Made by a program: the position numbers and the translations under genes. A stretch of DNA of 64,000 nucleotides from Hoeflea_A sp040932035 (GTDB lineage: Bacteria; Pseudomonadota; Alphaproteobacteria; Rhizobiales; Rhizobiaceae), in assembly GCF_040932035.1 (NCBI RefSeq), contig NZ_JBFRBB010000001.1:682001-746000 (forward strand), in the 5' to 3' direction. Positions 52,340 to 61,385 of this stretch are shown piece after piece (within the stretch, counting starts at the first letter, position 1; each line of letters starts with the position of its first letter). The notes beneath the pieces are model-generated. The model was not told where the DNA came from, ran no database searches, and saw nothing but the letters and a program-made list of their open reading frames with translations.

Positions 52340-53005
52340 TTGGCTGAAAGGAAACCTGGATTGTCGGAAAAAAGCGCTGCGCTCAAACAAAATCCGCATC
52401 GGCTGGAGCGGCTTGACAGACCGGATGAAAAAACCCTGGAACTGTCGATCGGACGCGAAGTCAAGGCTTTCCGCAAGAAGCTCGGCCTGACCGTCGCTGA
52501 CCTTTCGGACGCCACCGGTATTTCCATCGGCATGCTCTCCAAGATCGAGAACGGCATGACATCACCGTCGTTGACAACGCTTCAAACGCTTTCGGCTGCG
52601 CTGGGCGTGCAGATCTCAAGCTTTTTTCGCGAATATGAGGAAACACGCAGTGCGGTCCACGTAAAGGCCGGTGAAGGGCTGGAAATCGAGCGCCGCGGAT
52701 CACGTGCTGGCCATCAGTACAGCTTGCTGGGTCATCTAGGCGGCAATTCCAGCGGCCTGATGGTCGAACCATACATGATCACGCTGACCAGTGACTCGGA
52801 TGTGTTTCCAACCTTTCAGCATGACGGGCTTGAATTTCTGTACGTTCTGGAGGGCGAAGTGGAATACCGGCACGGCTCCAACGCCTATCATCTGAAGCCC
52901 GGCGACAGCCTCTATTTCGATGCCAACGCACCGCACGGCCCCGATAAACTCCTGCAGCTTCCCATCCGGTTTCTGTCAATCATCTCGTATCCGCAGAAAG
53001 ATTAA
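52340..53005 (+). CDS. XRE-cupin transcriptional regulator
   Basis: 221 residues. The N-terminal XRE HTH is VKAFRKKLGLTVADLSDATG and ISIGMLSKIENGMTSPSLTT; the C-terminal cupin holds FPTFQHDGLEFLYVLEGEVE and LKPGDSLYFDANAPHGP. Starts are ambiguous: TTG 52340 (GGAAG upstream) or TTG 52361 (AAGGA upstream). It precedes the amidotransferase/glutamate-synthase-like genes and probably controls them through the TTCCTnnnAGGAA palindrome. Confidence 0.88.
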   Translation: MAERKPGLSEKSAALKQNPHRLERLDRPDEKTLELSIGREVKAFRKKLGLTVADLSDATGISIGMLSKIENGMTSPSLTTLQTLSAALGVQISSFFREYEETRSAVHVKAGEGLEIERRGSRAGHQYSLLGHLGGNSSGLMVEPYMITLTSDSDVFPTFQHDGLEFLYVLEGEVEYRHGSNAYHLKPGDSLYFDANAPHGPDKLLQLPIRFLSIISYPQKD

Positions 53006-53008
53006 ATA

Positions 53009-53021
53009 TTCCTAGCAGGAA
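53009..53021. promoter_or_regulatory. TTCCT-AGC-AGGAA palindrome upstream of the glutamate-synthase-like operon
   Basis: A perfect 5-bp inverted repeat with a 3-bp spacer 80 bp before the amidotransferase ATG, with a second half-site TTCCTGGC at 53029-53036. The size suits an XRE-cupin operator next to the regulator gene. Binding is inferred. Confidence 0.45.
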
Positions 53022-53100
53022 ATTTTTATTCCTGGCTATTGCGTGACCTCCGCGACTTCTCTATGCTTGCCGCAGAGACTTTTGTCAGTGGAGACAGGCA

Positions 53101-53997
53101 ATGTGCGGAATAGTTGGGCTATTTCTGAAAGATGCGTCGTTAAAGCCGCAATTGGGTGAGCTGCTGTCGGACATGCTGGTGACGATGACCGACCGCGGTC
53201 CCGATAGTGCCGGCATAGCCGTCTATTCGGATACGGACGGTAAAAGCGGCAAGATCACCCTGCAGTCGGATCGGCCAGACGAGGATTTTTCAGCACTCGA
53301 AAAAACGTTGGCGGATGCCTCGGGCGGCGCGGCCAGCATGGTGCGAAACGACACCCATGCGGTAATCACCGCCCCGGCAGAGGCGCTGAAAAAGATTGAA
53401 GCGCATCTGGCAAGCGCGCACCCCGGCCTGCGGGTCATGAGCCGCGGCGAAGCCATGGAAATCTACAAGGAAGTCGGCCTGCCGTCTGATGTGGTCGACC
53501 GTTTCGGCATCCGCTCCATGCAGGGCAGCCACGGCATCGGCCACACCCGCATGGCAACGGAGTCCGCCGTCACCACGATGGGCGCGCACCCGTTCTCGAC
53601 CGCCACCGACGAATGCCTGGTGCACAATGGCTCGCTGTCGAACCACAATTCGCTGCGCCGTAAGCTGGTGCGCGAGGGGCTGCGTTTCGAAACCGAAAAC
53701 GACACCGAAGTCGGCGCTGCCTATATGACCTACCGCATGCAGAACGGAGCCAATTTGGGTGAGGCACTGGAGGATTGCCTGAGTGCGCTCGACGGTTTCT
53801 ACACTTTCGTTGTCGGCACCAAACGCGGTTTCGGCGTGCTGCGCGATCCGATTGCCTGCAAGCCGGCGGTGCTCGCCGAAACCGATCGTTACGTGGCCTT
53901 CGGCTCGGAATACCGGGCCCTGGTAAACCTGCCGGGTATTTTGGACGCCCGGGTCTGGGAACCTGAGCCCGCAACCGTTTACTTCTGGGAGCACTGA
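53101..53997 (+). CDS. Class II glutamine amidotransferase (GlxB/MgsA type)
   Basis: 298 residues beginning MCGIVGLFLKD, where Cys2 is the N-terminal nucleophile after Met removal; GIGHTRMATESAVT and HNGSLSNHNSLRRKL complete the glutaminase site. As a stand-alone GATase it would release ammonia, or transfer the gamma-glutamyl amide nitrogen, for the FMN synthase domain encoded two genes downstream. In N-methylglutamate synthase the equivalent subunit is MgsA; in rhizobia the same gene is called glxB. Confidence 0.9.
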   Translation: MCGIVGLFLKDASLKPQLGELLSDMLVTMTDRGPDSAGIAVYSDTDGKSGKITLQSDRPDEDFSALEKTLADASGGAASMVRNDTHAVITAPAEALKKIEAHLASAHPGLRVMSRGEAMEIYKEVGLPSDVVDRFGIRSMQGSHGIGHTRMATESAVTTMGAHPFSTATDECLVHNGSLSNHNSLRRKLVREGLRFETENDTEVGAAYMTYRMQNGANLGEALEDCLSALDGFYTFVVGTKRGFGVLRDPIACKPAVLAETDRYVAFGSEYRALVNLPGILDARVWEPEPATVYFWEH

Positions 53998-54000
53998 TTT

Positions 54001-54687
54001 ATGCCGATACTGGATATGTCCACGTGCTCGCTACGCGAGCTCAACGCAACGCTTCAGGAACAAAAAACCGGCACGAATAATACCGAATGGGAGGTGCTGC
54101 ACCCGCGTGGCTCCCACGCGGTCGCCGTCGGTCTGGATGGACCGCTGACCGTGACCGTGCGGGGCAGTACCGGCTACTACTGCGCCGGAATGAACAAGGA
54201 AGCGACAATCCTGATTGACGGTTCGGCAGGTCCGGGCGTTGCCGAAAACATGATGTCCGGCAAGGTCGTCATCGAGGGCGACGCCAGCCAGTATGCCGGC
54301 GCGACCGGCCGCGGCGGAACGCTTGTCGTTAAGGGCAATGCTTCCTCGCGCTGCGGCATCTCGATGAAAGGCATCGACATCATCGTGCACGGCAATGTCG
54401 GGCACATGTCGGCCTTCATGGCGCAATCGGGCAGTCTTGTTGTCTGCGGCGATGCCGGGGATGCGCTCGGCGACAGCCTCTACGAGGCGCACCTGTTCGT
54501 CAAAGGCTCAGTAAAGTCGCTCGGCGCCGACTGTATCGAAAAAGAGATGCGTCCCGAGCATCTCGAGCTGCTGGCCGAACTGCTTGAGCGTGGGGAGGTC
54601 ACGGGCGCAAAGCCTGAGGACTTCCGCCGCTATGGTTCGGCCAGGCAGCTTTACAATTTCAACATCGACAATATCGACGCTTATTGA
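54001..54687 (+). CDS. GXGXG-motif protein (GlxC/MgsB type)
   Basis: 228 residues of the glutamate-synthase alpha GXGXG beta-helix domain (VVIEGDASQYAGATGRGGTL, VKGNASSRCGISMKGIDIIV, HGNVGHMSAFMAQSGSLVVC, GDAGDALGDSLYEAHLFV). This is the structural C-terminal helix of GltB as a separate subunit. It starts 3 bp after the amidotransferase stop. Confidence 0.9.
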   Translation: MPILDMSTCSLRELNATLQEQKTGTNNTEWEVLHPRGSHAVAVGLDGPLTVTVRGSTGYYCAGMNKEATILIDGSAGPGVAENMMSGKVVIEGDASQYAGATGRGGTLVVKGNASSRCGISMKGIDIIVHGNVGHMSAFMAQSGSLVVCGDAGDALGDSLYEAHLFVKGSVKSLGADCIEKEMRPEHLELLAELLERGEVTGAKPEDFRRYGSARQLYNFNIDNIDAY

Positions 54688-54697
54688 GGGGCATGAC

Positions 54698-56014
54698 ATG
54701 GCAAAACCGATTACCCTCCCACGCCAGCCATCGACCTTCGATGAATATACCAATTCCGAAATTCGCCGTGCGGCGGCCACCGGCATCTATGACATCCGCG
54801 GCGGCGGAGCCAAGCGCTATGTGCCTAATTTCGATGATCTTCTGTTCCTCGGGGCATCGGTTTCGCGGTATCCGCTTGAGGGCTATCGTGAGACCTGCAA
54901 CACCAAGGTCACGATCGGAACGCGCCATGCGAAAAAGCCGATCGAGCTCGATATACCGATTACCATTGCCGGTATGAGCTTCGGTGCGCTTTCCGGCGGC
55001 GCCAAGGAGGCGCTCGGGCGTGGTGCCTCGGCGGCAGGTACGTCCACGACAACCGGAGACGGCGGAATGACGACGGAAGAACGCGGTCATTCCGATAAGC
55101 TCGTCTATCAGCTCCTGCCGTCGCGCTACGGCATGAACCCGGACGACCTGCGCCGCGCCGACGCCATCGAGGTGGTGGTCGGCCAGGGCGCAAAGCCCGG
55201 CGGCGGCGGCATGCTTCTGGGCCAGAAGATCAGCGACCGCGTTGCCGAAATGCGCGACCTTCCCAAGGGCATAGATCAGCGCTCAGCCTGCCGTCATCCC
55301 GATTGGACAGGCCCGGACGACCTTGAGATCAAGATCCTGGAACTGCGCGAGATCACCGGCTGGGAAAAGCCGGTTTACGTCAAAGTTGCCGGATCACGCC
55401 CCTATTACGACACCGCGCTGGCGGTCAAGGCCGGCGCCGACGCTGTCGTCCTTGACGGCATGCAGGGCGGCACGGCCGCGACGCAGGAAGTATTCATCGA
55501 ACATGTCGGGCAGCCGACACTTGCGTGTATCCGGCCCGCCGTTCAGGCGCTGCAGGATCTCGGCGTGCATCGCGAGGTGCAGCTGATCCTTTCCGGCGGC
55601 ATCCGCAACGGCGCCGATGTGGCTAAGGCGATGGCGCTGGGAGCCGATGCCGTATCAATCGGTACGGCCGCGATGATAGCGATCGGCGACAACGACCCGC
55701 ACTGGGAGGAAGAATATCGCAAGCTCGGAAGCACGACAGGTGCCTATGACGACTGGCATGAGGGTCAGGACCCGGCCGGAATCACCACCCAGAACCCGCA
55801 ACTTGAAAGACGGCTTGATCCGATAGCCGCCGGACGCAGACTTGCCAATTATCTGAAGGTGATGACACTGGAGGCCCAGACCATTGCGCGTGCTTGCGGA
55901 AAGAGCGATCTTCGTAACCTCGAGCCGGAGGACCTTTGCGCACTGACCGTCGAGGCGGCGGCTATGTCGGGCGTTCCTCTTGCAGGTACCAGCTGGATAC
56001 CGGGGCAGGAATAA
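54698..56014 (+). CDS. FMN-binding glutamate synthase-like protein (GlxD/MgsC type)
   Basis: 438 residues matching the central-FMN domain of glutamate synthase. VTIAGMSFGALSGGAKEALG, TTGDGGMTTEERGHSDKLVY, GQGAKPGGGGMLLGQKISD, and AVVLDGMQGGTAATQEVF are preserved; ALGADAVSIGTAAMIAIGDN forms the FMN site. ATG 54698 has GAGGGG seven bases upstream. With the two preceding subunits it could make glutamate or N-methylglutamate. Confidence 0.92.
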   Translation: MAKPITLPRQPSTFDEYTNSEIRRAAATGIYDIRGGGAKRYVPNFDDLLFLGASVSRYPLEGYRETCNTKVTIGTRHAKKPIELDIPITIAGMSFGALSGGAKEALGRGASAAGTSTTTGDGGMTTEERGHSDKLVYQLLPSRYGMNPDDLRRADAIEVVVGQGAKPGGGGMLLGQKISDRVAEMRDLPKGIDQRSACRHPDWTGPDDLEIKILELREITGWEKPVYVKVAGSRPYYDTALAVKAGADAVVLDGMQGGTAATQEVFIEHVGQPTLACIRPAVQALQDLGVHREVQLILSGGIRNGADVAKAMALGADAVSIGTAAMIAIGDNDPHWEEEYRKLGSTTGAYDDWHEGQDPAGITTQNPQLERRLDPIAAGRRLANYLKVMTLEAQTIARACGKSDLRNLEPEDLCALTVEAAAMSGVPLAGTSWIPGQE

Positions 56015-56060
56015 TACTGAGGGCATAAGGAAAATAAACGACAGGGATTGGGAGCACACC

Positions 56061-57368
56061 ATGGCGAAAGATCTGGCCGCCTTTGCCAAGGCAAACGGCA
56101 TCAAATACTTCATGATTTCATTCACCGACCTGTTTGGCGGTCAGCGCGCCAAGCTGGTTCCGGCCGAAGTAATCGGCGAAATGCAGGAGGAGGGAGCCGG
56201 CTTTGCCGGTTTTGCCTCCTATCTGGACATGACGCCGGCGCACCCCGACATGCTCGCTGTTCCCGATCCCGACAGTGTTATCCAGCTTCCGTGGAAACCC
56301 GAGGTCGCCTGGGTTGCGGGTGACTGCATGATGGATGACGAACTTGTCGCACAAGCGCCGCGCAATACTCTAAAGCGTCTTATTGCTGAAGCTTCAGGCG
56401 AGGGCATGCGCATCAAGACCGGCATCGAGGCGGAATATTTCCTGACGACGATGGACGGCACGCAGATCTCCGATCCCCACGATACAGCCGCGAAACCCTG
56501 CTACGACCAGCAGGCGGTGATGCGCCGATACGATGTTATTGCGGAAATCTGCGACTACATGCTGCAAATGGACTGGGGCCCGTACCAGAACGACCACGAA
56601 GACGCCAATGGCCAGTTCGAAATGAATTTCGCCTTCGATGACGCGCTGGCGACCGCCGACAAGCACTCCTTCTTCAAGTTCATGGTCAAATCGATTGCCG
56701 AGAAGCACGGTCTTCGCGCTACCTTCATGCCGAAGCCCTTCGAAAACCTCACCGGCAACGGCTGTCACGCACATATCTCGGTCTGGGACGAAAGCGGCAG
56801 CAACAACATCTTTGTCGACGATTCCAGGGAACTCGGGCTGTCCGATTCAGGCATGAATTTTCTCGGCGGCATCATGAAGCACGCTGTCGGCATGACGGCG
56901 ATCACCAATCCAACGGTCAACTCGTACAAGCGCATCAACGCGCCGGTAACGACATCCGGCGCCACCTGGTCTCCCAACACGGTCACCTGGAGTGGTAACA
57001 ACCGCACCCACATGGTGCGTGTTCCGGGTCCGGGACGCTTTGAGTTGCGGCTGCCCGACGGCGCCACCAACCCCTATCTCCTGCAGGCCGTGATCATTGC
57101 CGCCGGCCTTTCCGGCATGCGCTCCAAGGCCGATCCGGGTAAGCGTTACGATATCGACATGTATGCCGAAGGCCATCTGGTCACCGATGCACCGCGCCTG
57201 CCGCTCAACCTGCTCGACGCGCTCAGGGCAATGGATGCCGATACTGATCTCAAAGCCCTGATGGGCGACGAGTTCTGCTCTGCGTTCCTGAAGCTCAAGA
57301 ACAAGGAATGGAACAGCTTCGTAACGCACTTTTCCAATTGGGAGCGCGATCATACGCTGGATGTCTGA
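56061..57368 (+). CDS. glnT: Glutamine synthetase type III-like ligase (GlnT; possible gamma-glutamylmethylamide synthetase GmaS)
   Basis: 435 residues with GS catalytic segments: GIEAEYFL, YQNDHEDANGQFEMNFAFDD, KPFENLTGNGCHAHISVWDE, NPTVNSYKRINAPVTTSGAT and RVPGPGRFELRLPDGATNPY. The length and sequence match rhizobial GlnT (GSIII) and the related GmaS enzymes that join methylamine to glutamate. No N-methylglutamate dehydrogenase genes are in the window, so the choice between ammonia and methylamine as substrate is open. ATG 56061 has GGGAG upstream. Last gene of the four-gene operon. Confidence 0.88.
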   Translation: MAKDLAAFAKANGIKYFMISFTDLFGGQRAKLVPAEVIGEMQEEGAGFAGFASYLDMTPAHPDMLAVPDPDSVIQLPWKPEVAWVAGDCMMDDELVAQAPRNTLKRLIAEASGEGMRIKTGIEAEYFLTTMDGTQISDPHDTAAKPCYDQQAVMRRYDVIAEICDYMLQMDWGPYQNDHEDANGQFEMNFAFDDALATADKHSFFKFMVKSIAEKHGLRATFMPKPFENLTGNGCHAHISVWDESGSNNIFVDDSRELGLSDSGMNFLGGIMKHAVGMTAITNPTVNSYKRINAPVTTSGATWSPNTVTWSGNNRTHMVRVPGPGRFELRLPDGATNPYLLQAVIIAAGLSGMRSKADPGKRYDIDMYAEGHLVTDAPRLPLNLLDALRAMDADTDLKALMGDEFCSAFLKLKNKEWNSFVTHFSNWERDHTLDV

Positions 57369-57525
57369 GGTTTGAGGCCAAACGACAGCTTGATGCAGTA
57401 ACCGGTTGAGATGCCCCGATAAACGTCGATTTCCGCTTGTGTTATGCTGAGCCGGGGTAATGTCGTCCGGCCCGGTACAAATCGGCCTGATGAAACCTCG
57501 GATTTGCGTTTGAGGGAGTGGGCAC

Positions 57526-58812
57526 GTGCTAACCCGCTTTATTCGCATCGGTCACGCGCGCGAAGATTCTGAACGCGAGAAGCGATTGAAATCGATTTTC
57601 GCGCTGATACTGATCTGCGTGATATTCATGGATCTGGAATATGTGCTGTTCCGGGATCGTTCGGTGGTCGAGCTGACAACCGACGCGTGGATTTTTGCGG
57701 CCTGCGTCACCGCTCTCGTCATCATGCATCTGACCCGAAGGATGGATGTGTCCTATGTGGTTTTTGCCTGCATGATGATTCCTGTTTTCATGTTCGAATT
57801 GTGGATCGCCGGAAACAAACACGGGGCGCTTTACACATTTGCGATATTTTCGATCTGGACGATTGCTGCTGTGGGGCCGAAGGCCTCCATTCCCATGTTC
57901 ATCGTCTGTGTCGCGGTGGTGATCATTTCGGTAGCCATTGAACCGTATCTTCCCAGGATGCGCACGGAATTTGCCATGACAGCCAGCAATCCGGAGGGCT
58001 GGCTCTTTCACAATCCGCAGAAGGAGCCTATCGGCCGGGATGAGGCGCTGACATTTCTGTTTGGCCTGTCAATTCTCTATGCCGGCATGTATTCCGCGCA
58101 GAGTGCGCTCAATCAGGCCAATCGGCGTATCGAGCATTTGTTGGTGAATGTCCTGCCACCTAGCATAGCAGCGCGCCTGACGGAGCGAGATGAGCATGAT
58201 TTCCTGGACGGTGGTGCGACCATCGCTGATGCGCATGACGAGGCGACCATTTTATTTGCTGACATTGTCGGATTTACAGAGATTTCATCGAAAATCCCAC
58301 CCGATGAGGTCGTGGCATTGCTGGACCGCATATTCGGCACCTTTGACGATCTTGCAGAGCTTTACGAAGTGGAAAAGATCAAGACCATTGGCGATGCCTA
58401 CATGGCCGTGTGCGGCCTTCCGGAACCGAATACGCATCATGCGGTAAACATTATGGAAATGGCGATCGCTATGCTCGATGCCGTCAGCCGCATCCGCACG
58501 GAATCCGGTTCGCAGATCCACCTTCGTATTGGCATCAACACCGGGCCGGTCGTTGCCGGCATCATCGGCCGCCGGCGCTTCCTCTACGATTTGTGGGGCG
58601 ATGCGGTCAATACGGCGAGCCGCATGGAAAGCCATGGCGAAGCCGATACGATCCAGGTCGGCCGCAATACCTACGAAGCGCTCAAGGATGCATATGAGTT
58701 TCGCGCCCTCGGCAATATCAAGGTAAAGGGGAAGGGCCTGCTGCCCGCATGGCAACTCATCGGGCGGCGCCGCATCGCGCCGCTCGAAGGTGGAGACGCC
58801 GCGGCAATATAA
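57526..58812 (+). CDS. Class III adenylate cyclase, membrane-bound
   Basis: 428 residues. About five to six membrane helices (residues 22-140 and 173-190) precede the cyclase domain. Metal Asp residues are D246 (ILFADIVGF) and D290 (KIKTIGDAY), adenine-selecting residues are the Lys in EKIKT and D355 (LYDLWGDA), and transition-state residues are N362 and R366 (VNTASR). All match an active homodimeric adenylate rather than guanylate cyclase. GTG 57526 follows GAGGGAG. The membrane part has no known sensor fold. It makes cAMP, presumably in response to a membrane signal. Confidence 0.9.
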   Translation: MLTRFIRIGHAREDSEREKRLKSIFALILICVIFMDLEYVLFRDRSVVELTTDAWIFAACVTALVIMHLTRRMDVSYVVFACMMIPVFMFELWIAGNKHGALYTFAIFSIWTIAAVGPKASIPMFIVCVAVVIISVAIEPYLPRMRTEFAMTASNPEGWLFHNPQKEPIGRDEALTFLFGLSILYAGMYSAQSALNQANRRIEHLLVNVLPPSIAARLTERDEHDFLDGGATIADAHDEATILFADIVGFTEISSKIPPDEVVALLDRIFGTFDDLAELYEVEKIKTIGDAYMAVCGLPEPNTHHAVNIMEMAIAMLDAVSRIRTESGSQIHLRIGINTGPVVAGIIGRRRFLYDLWGDAVNTASRMESHGEADTIQVGRNTYEALKDAYEFRALGNIKVKGKGLLPAWQLIGRRRIAPLEGGDAAAI

Positions 58813-58816
58813 TCGC

Positions 58817-59725
58817 TCAGATTTCGGCCGCGATACGTCTGGCCACGACCTGCTCGCGGAAAATCACATAAAGACCGGCACCCACCGTTATCAGGATGCC
58901 GAGCGCTGCAAGCGCATTGGGCAGGTCGCGAAACACCAGCCAGCCGATGAATGTGGCGAATGGAATCTCCAGATACTGCATCGGCGCCAGCGTCGCCGAA
59001 GGTGCGAAGCGCAGCGACCAGGTCATTAAAAGATGCGCTGTCGTTCCGAGAATACCGAGTGCGGCAAGCAGCAGCGTGTCATCGAAGCTCGGCTTGATGA
59101 TTTCCAGCGGCTGCAGGTCGACGCCGCTGAAGAGCCACAGCAGTACCGCCAGCAACACGCTGCCCAGTATACCGTTCGATACCTGCAGGCTGATCGGGTC
59201 GATTTCCTTGGCGATCTGCCGGGTCACCAGCATGAAAAGCGAAAAGATGACGGCGACCGCCAGCGGCAGCAGCGCCGGCGGGCCGACCGCTGCAAAATTC
59301 GGCTGGATCACCAGCAGCGTGCCAACGAAGCCGACGGCACAGGCAGCCAGCCGGTGCGGACCGACTTCTTCGGAAAGGACGAATTTGCCGAGCAGGAGCA
59401 TGATGAACGGCATGACGAATGCGATCGCCACCGCATCGGCAAGCGGCAGGAAACGCAAGGAAGCAAACATCGCCCCGACACCGACAATATGCAGCACAGT
59501 GCGTATACTCATCAGCCAGAAAACCCGGCGCGTCATGCGCAAGGTGCGGTCCGTCAGCAAAACGAGCGGCAGGAGTATCAGTGCCTGCATCGCAAAACGC
59601 ACCAGCAGAAGCTGGCCGAGCGGAACGGTATTGCCGAGCAGCTTGGCGATGGAATCACCCAGCGGTGCAAGAACGCAAAAACCGATCATCAGGAGGATGC
59701 CGAGAATTGGCCGGTCCGAAATCAT
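58817..59725 (-). CDS. EamA/DMT superfamily transporter
   Basis: 302 residues with ten hydrophobic helices in two EamA repeats. The first begins ILGILLMIGFCVLAPLGDSI with RFAMQALILLPLVLL, and the second covers SLFMLVTRQIAKEIDP to FATFIGWLVFRDLPNALA. It ends with a short basic tail. Such carriers export amino acids, nucleobases or drugs; substrate unknown. Convergent with the cyclase gene, 4 bp between stops. Confidence 0.88.
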   Translation of the reverse strand: MISDRPILGILLMIGFCVLAPLGDSIAKLLGNTVPLGQLLLVRFAMQALILLPLVLLTDRTLRMTRRVFWLMSIRTVLHIVGVGAMFASLRFLPLADAVAIAFVMPFIMLLLGKFVLSEEVGPHRLAACAVGFVGTLLVIQPNFAAVGPPALLPLAVAVIFSLFMLVTRQIAKEIDPISLQVSNGILGSVLLAVLLWLFSGVDLQPLEIIKPSFDDTLLLAALGILGTTAHLLMTWSLRFAPSATLAPMQYLEIPFATFIGWLVFRDLPNALAALGILITVGAGLYVIFREQVVARRIAAEI

Positions 59726-59888
59726 TGCGCGACGTTAGTGAGATGCCGATGCAATTGCAATCAGTGAGCGTGTGATGATTGTATTGTACGGCCTGTTTCG
59801 AGCACGAAAAAAAATCGATCCCGGTGCATCCAAACCGTATCGCGCTGCATCTCTAAGGACAGAAACCTCTTAAACTCAGGAGAGTGAA

Positions 59889-60335
59889 ATGGAAGGAATG
59901 AGCGGTATGGCGGGCGTCGCTGCCGGATTGGGTGCCTTTGGATTTTGGATTTTCCTGGCAGCGGTTGTTATTGCAGGCATCTGGTACGATATCCGCAAGA
60001 AGGAAGTCCAGCACGAAACGCTGCGCCGGATCATGGACAGTGATCAGAAAATCGACGAAGCACTCTTGGACAAACTCCTGTCGGCAAGTTCGGGCGGCAG
60101 CCGGCGGCTCGAGCGTGAGCTGAGGATTTACGGCGTCGTGACACTGTTTACCGCACCCGGACTGGCACTGCTGGGCTGGATTCTCGGGTTTCAATTTCCG
60201 CCGGCGATGCTTCCCATATTGGGCGCGTCCGTACTGGTTCTGTTTGTCGCCGTTGGTCTTCTGGTGGCTGCCGGCGTAGTCGGTCGCGATCAGCGGGAAG
60301 GCGAGACTGTCTCCGGCAAGCTGGGCAGGGGTTAA
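59889..60335 (+). CDS. DUF6249-like membrane protein encoded with an ECF sigma factor
   Basis: 148 residues. One N-terminal membrane helix (FGFWIFLAAVVIAGIWYDI), a soluble helical region (ESVQHETLRR-like, residues 38-72, IMDSDQKIDEALLDKLLS) and two more helices (VTLFTAPGLALLGWILGF, LGASVLVLFVAVGLLVAAG). Similar proteins are often adjacent to sigma factor genes. AGGAGAG precedes the ATG. It is the first of three co-directional genes and may be a membrane sensor or a target. Function unknown. Confidence 0.7.
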   Translation: MEGMSGMAGVAAGLGAFGFWIFLAAVVIAGIWYDIRKKEVQHETLRRIMDSDQKIDEALLDKLLSASSGGSRRLERELRIYGVVTLFTAPGLALLGWILGFQFPPAMLPILGASVLVLFVAVGLLVAAGVVGRDQREGETVSGKLGRG

Positions 60336-60340
60336 GTTTC

Positions 60341-60910
60341 TTGCCCACGGCTCGAGACGACTATTCGAAAAGTCCGGAAAGTCTGGTTGTCGGGCTCGCG
60401 CAGACCGGCGATCACAGGGCATTTGAGGAATTGGTGCGCCGTCGCCAATCGTGGATCCGCAATCTGATGCGCCGCTGCTGTGGCGATCCCGTGTTGGCGG
60501 ACGATCTGGCGCAGCAGGTGTTTTTGCAAGCATGGCGAAATATCGCCCGCCTGCAGAAACCAAGCAGTTTCGGCGCCTGGCTGAAGCGGCTGGCCATCAC
60601 CGCCTGGCTGCAGCACAGCCGCAGAAACGACGCCCTTCGCGATGCCGAGGTCCATGAGGAAGCCGACCTGCCCCACGAGGGCACAACCGGCGTTGCCATG
60701 GACCTCGATCGCGCCCTGTCGACCTTGCCTGATCCGGTTCGCCTTTGTGTCGTGCTGTCCTATCACGAGCGCATGACCCACGGCGAAATCGCGGAACTCA
60801 CCGGTCTTCCGCCCGGAACGGTAAAATCCCACATCCGGCGAGGCGCGGAACGCCTGCGGCAGCGCCTGTCCGCATACCGGCAAACACACAGTTCAGAGGA
60901 ACTATCATGA
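60341..60910 (+). CDS. ECF-type RNA polymerase sigma factor
   Basis: 189 residues. Region 2: GDPVLADDLAQQVFLQAWRN, LQKPSSFGAWLKRLAITAWL. Region 4: LPDPVRLCVVLSYHERMTHG, EIAELTGLPPGTVKSHIRRG. The start is TTG 60341, since no ATG or GTG fits the fold; a rare start codon may keep the level low. Stop overlaps the next gene by ATGA. The pairing with small membrane proteins on both sides is the layout of membrane-controlled ECF systems. Confidence 0.88.
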   Translation: MPTARDDYSKSPESLVVGLAQTGDHRAFEELVRRRQSWIRNLMRRCCGDPVLADDLAQQVFLQAWRNIARLQKPSSFGAWLKRLAITAWLQHSRRNDALRDAEVHEEADLPHEGTTGVAMDLDRALSTLPDPVRLCVVLSYHERMTHGEIAELTGLPPGTVKSHIRRGAERLRQRLSAYRQTHSSEELS

Positions 60911-61254
60911 CAGATGACCGCGACCCCAAGCTGCAGGCCCTGTTCGCAGAGGCCGAAGAGGATCTGTCCGCAGGCGACTTTACCGCAAATGTGATGAATG
61001 ACGTCGCCGGGCTGAAACGCCGCGCGCTCATTTTGCGCCTGTGTGCAGGCCTGGCACTGGTCGCCTGTGCCTGGCTGCTCGCCATGCCGCTTCAGGATGC
61101 GGCCAGCCATTTGTCGCAAGGCCTGATGACGCCATTGATCGGCCTGGAGAACCCATTGCTCGCACAGCTCCTTTTGCCGCTCAACAACGTTGCCTTTCCG
61201 ATCGCGCTGGCATTGCTGGGGTTGCGCTTCATTCGTCGCAGGCTGTTTTCGTAA
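60907..61254 (+). CDS. Small membrane protein, possible anti-sigma factor
   Basis: 115 residues. An acidic N-terminal segment (DPKLQALFAEAEEDLSAGDF, residues 6-25), then FTANVMNDVAGLKRR, and two or three hydrophobic helices (LRLCAGLALVACAWLLAMP, FPIALALLGLRFI). The start overlaps the sigma stop by ATGA, typical for a sigma/anti-sigma pair. The short cytosolic domain resembles a minimal anti-sigma domain, but there is no zinc motif. Function is inferred from context. Confidence 0.65.
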   Translation: MTDDRDPKLQALFAEAEEDLSAGDFTANVMNDVAGLKRRALILRLCAGLALVACAWLLAMPLQDAASHLSQGLMTPLIGLENPLLAQLLLPLNNVAFPIALALLGLRFIRRRLFS

Positions 61255-61385
61255 TTCGCAACGCATCGATTTTATGGGAAAATAGTACGGCTGTATTGGA
61301 CCATGTCCGGCTGCCGCGCCAGCGCATTGTAGGCTCATCACCTGAAAAGATCCGAAGCCGGATCCGCCCCAACCTGCAATATGGT

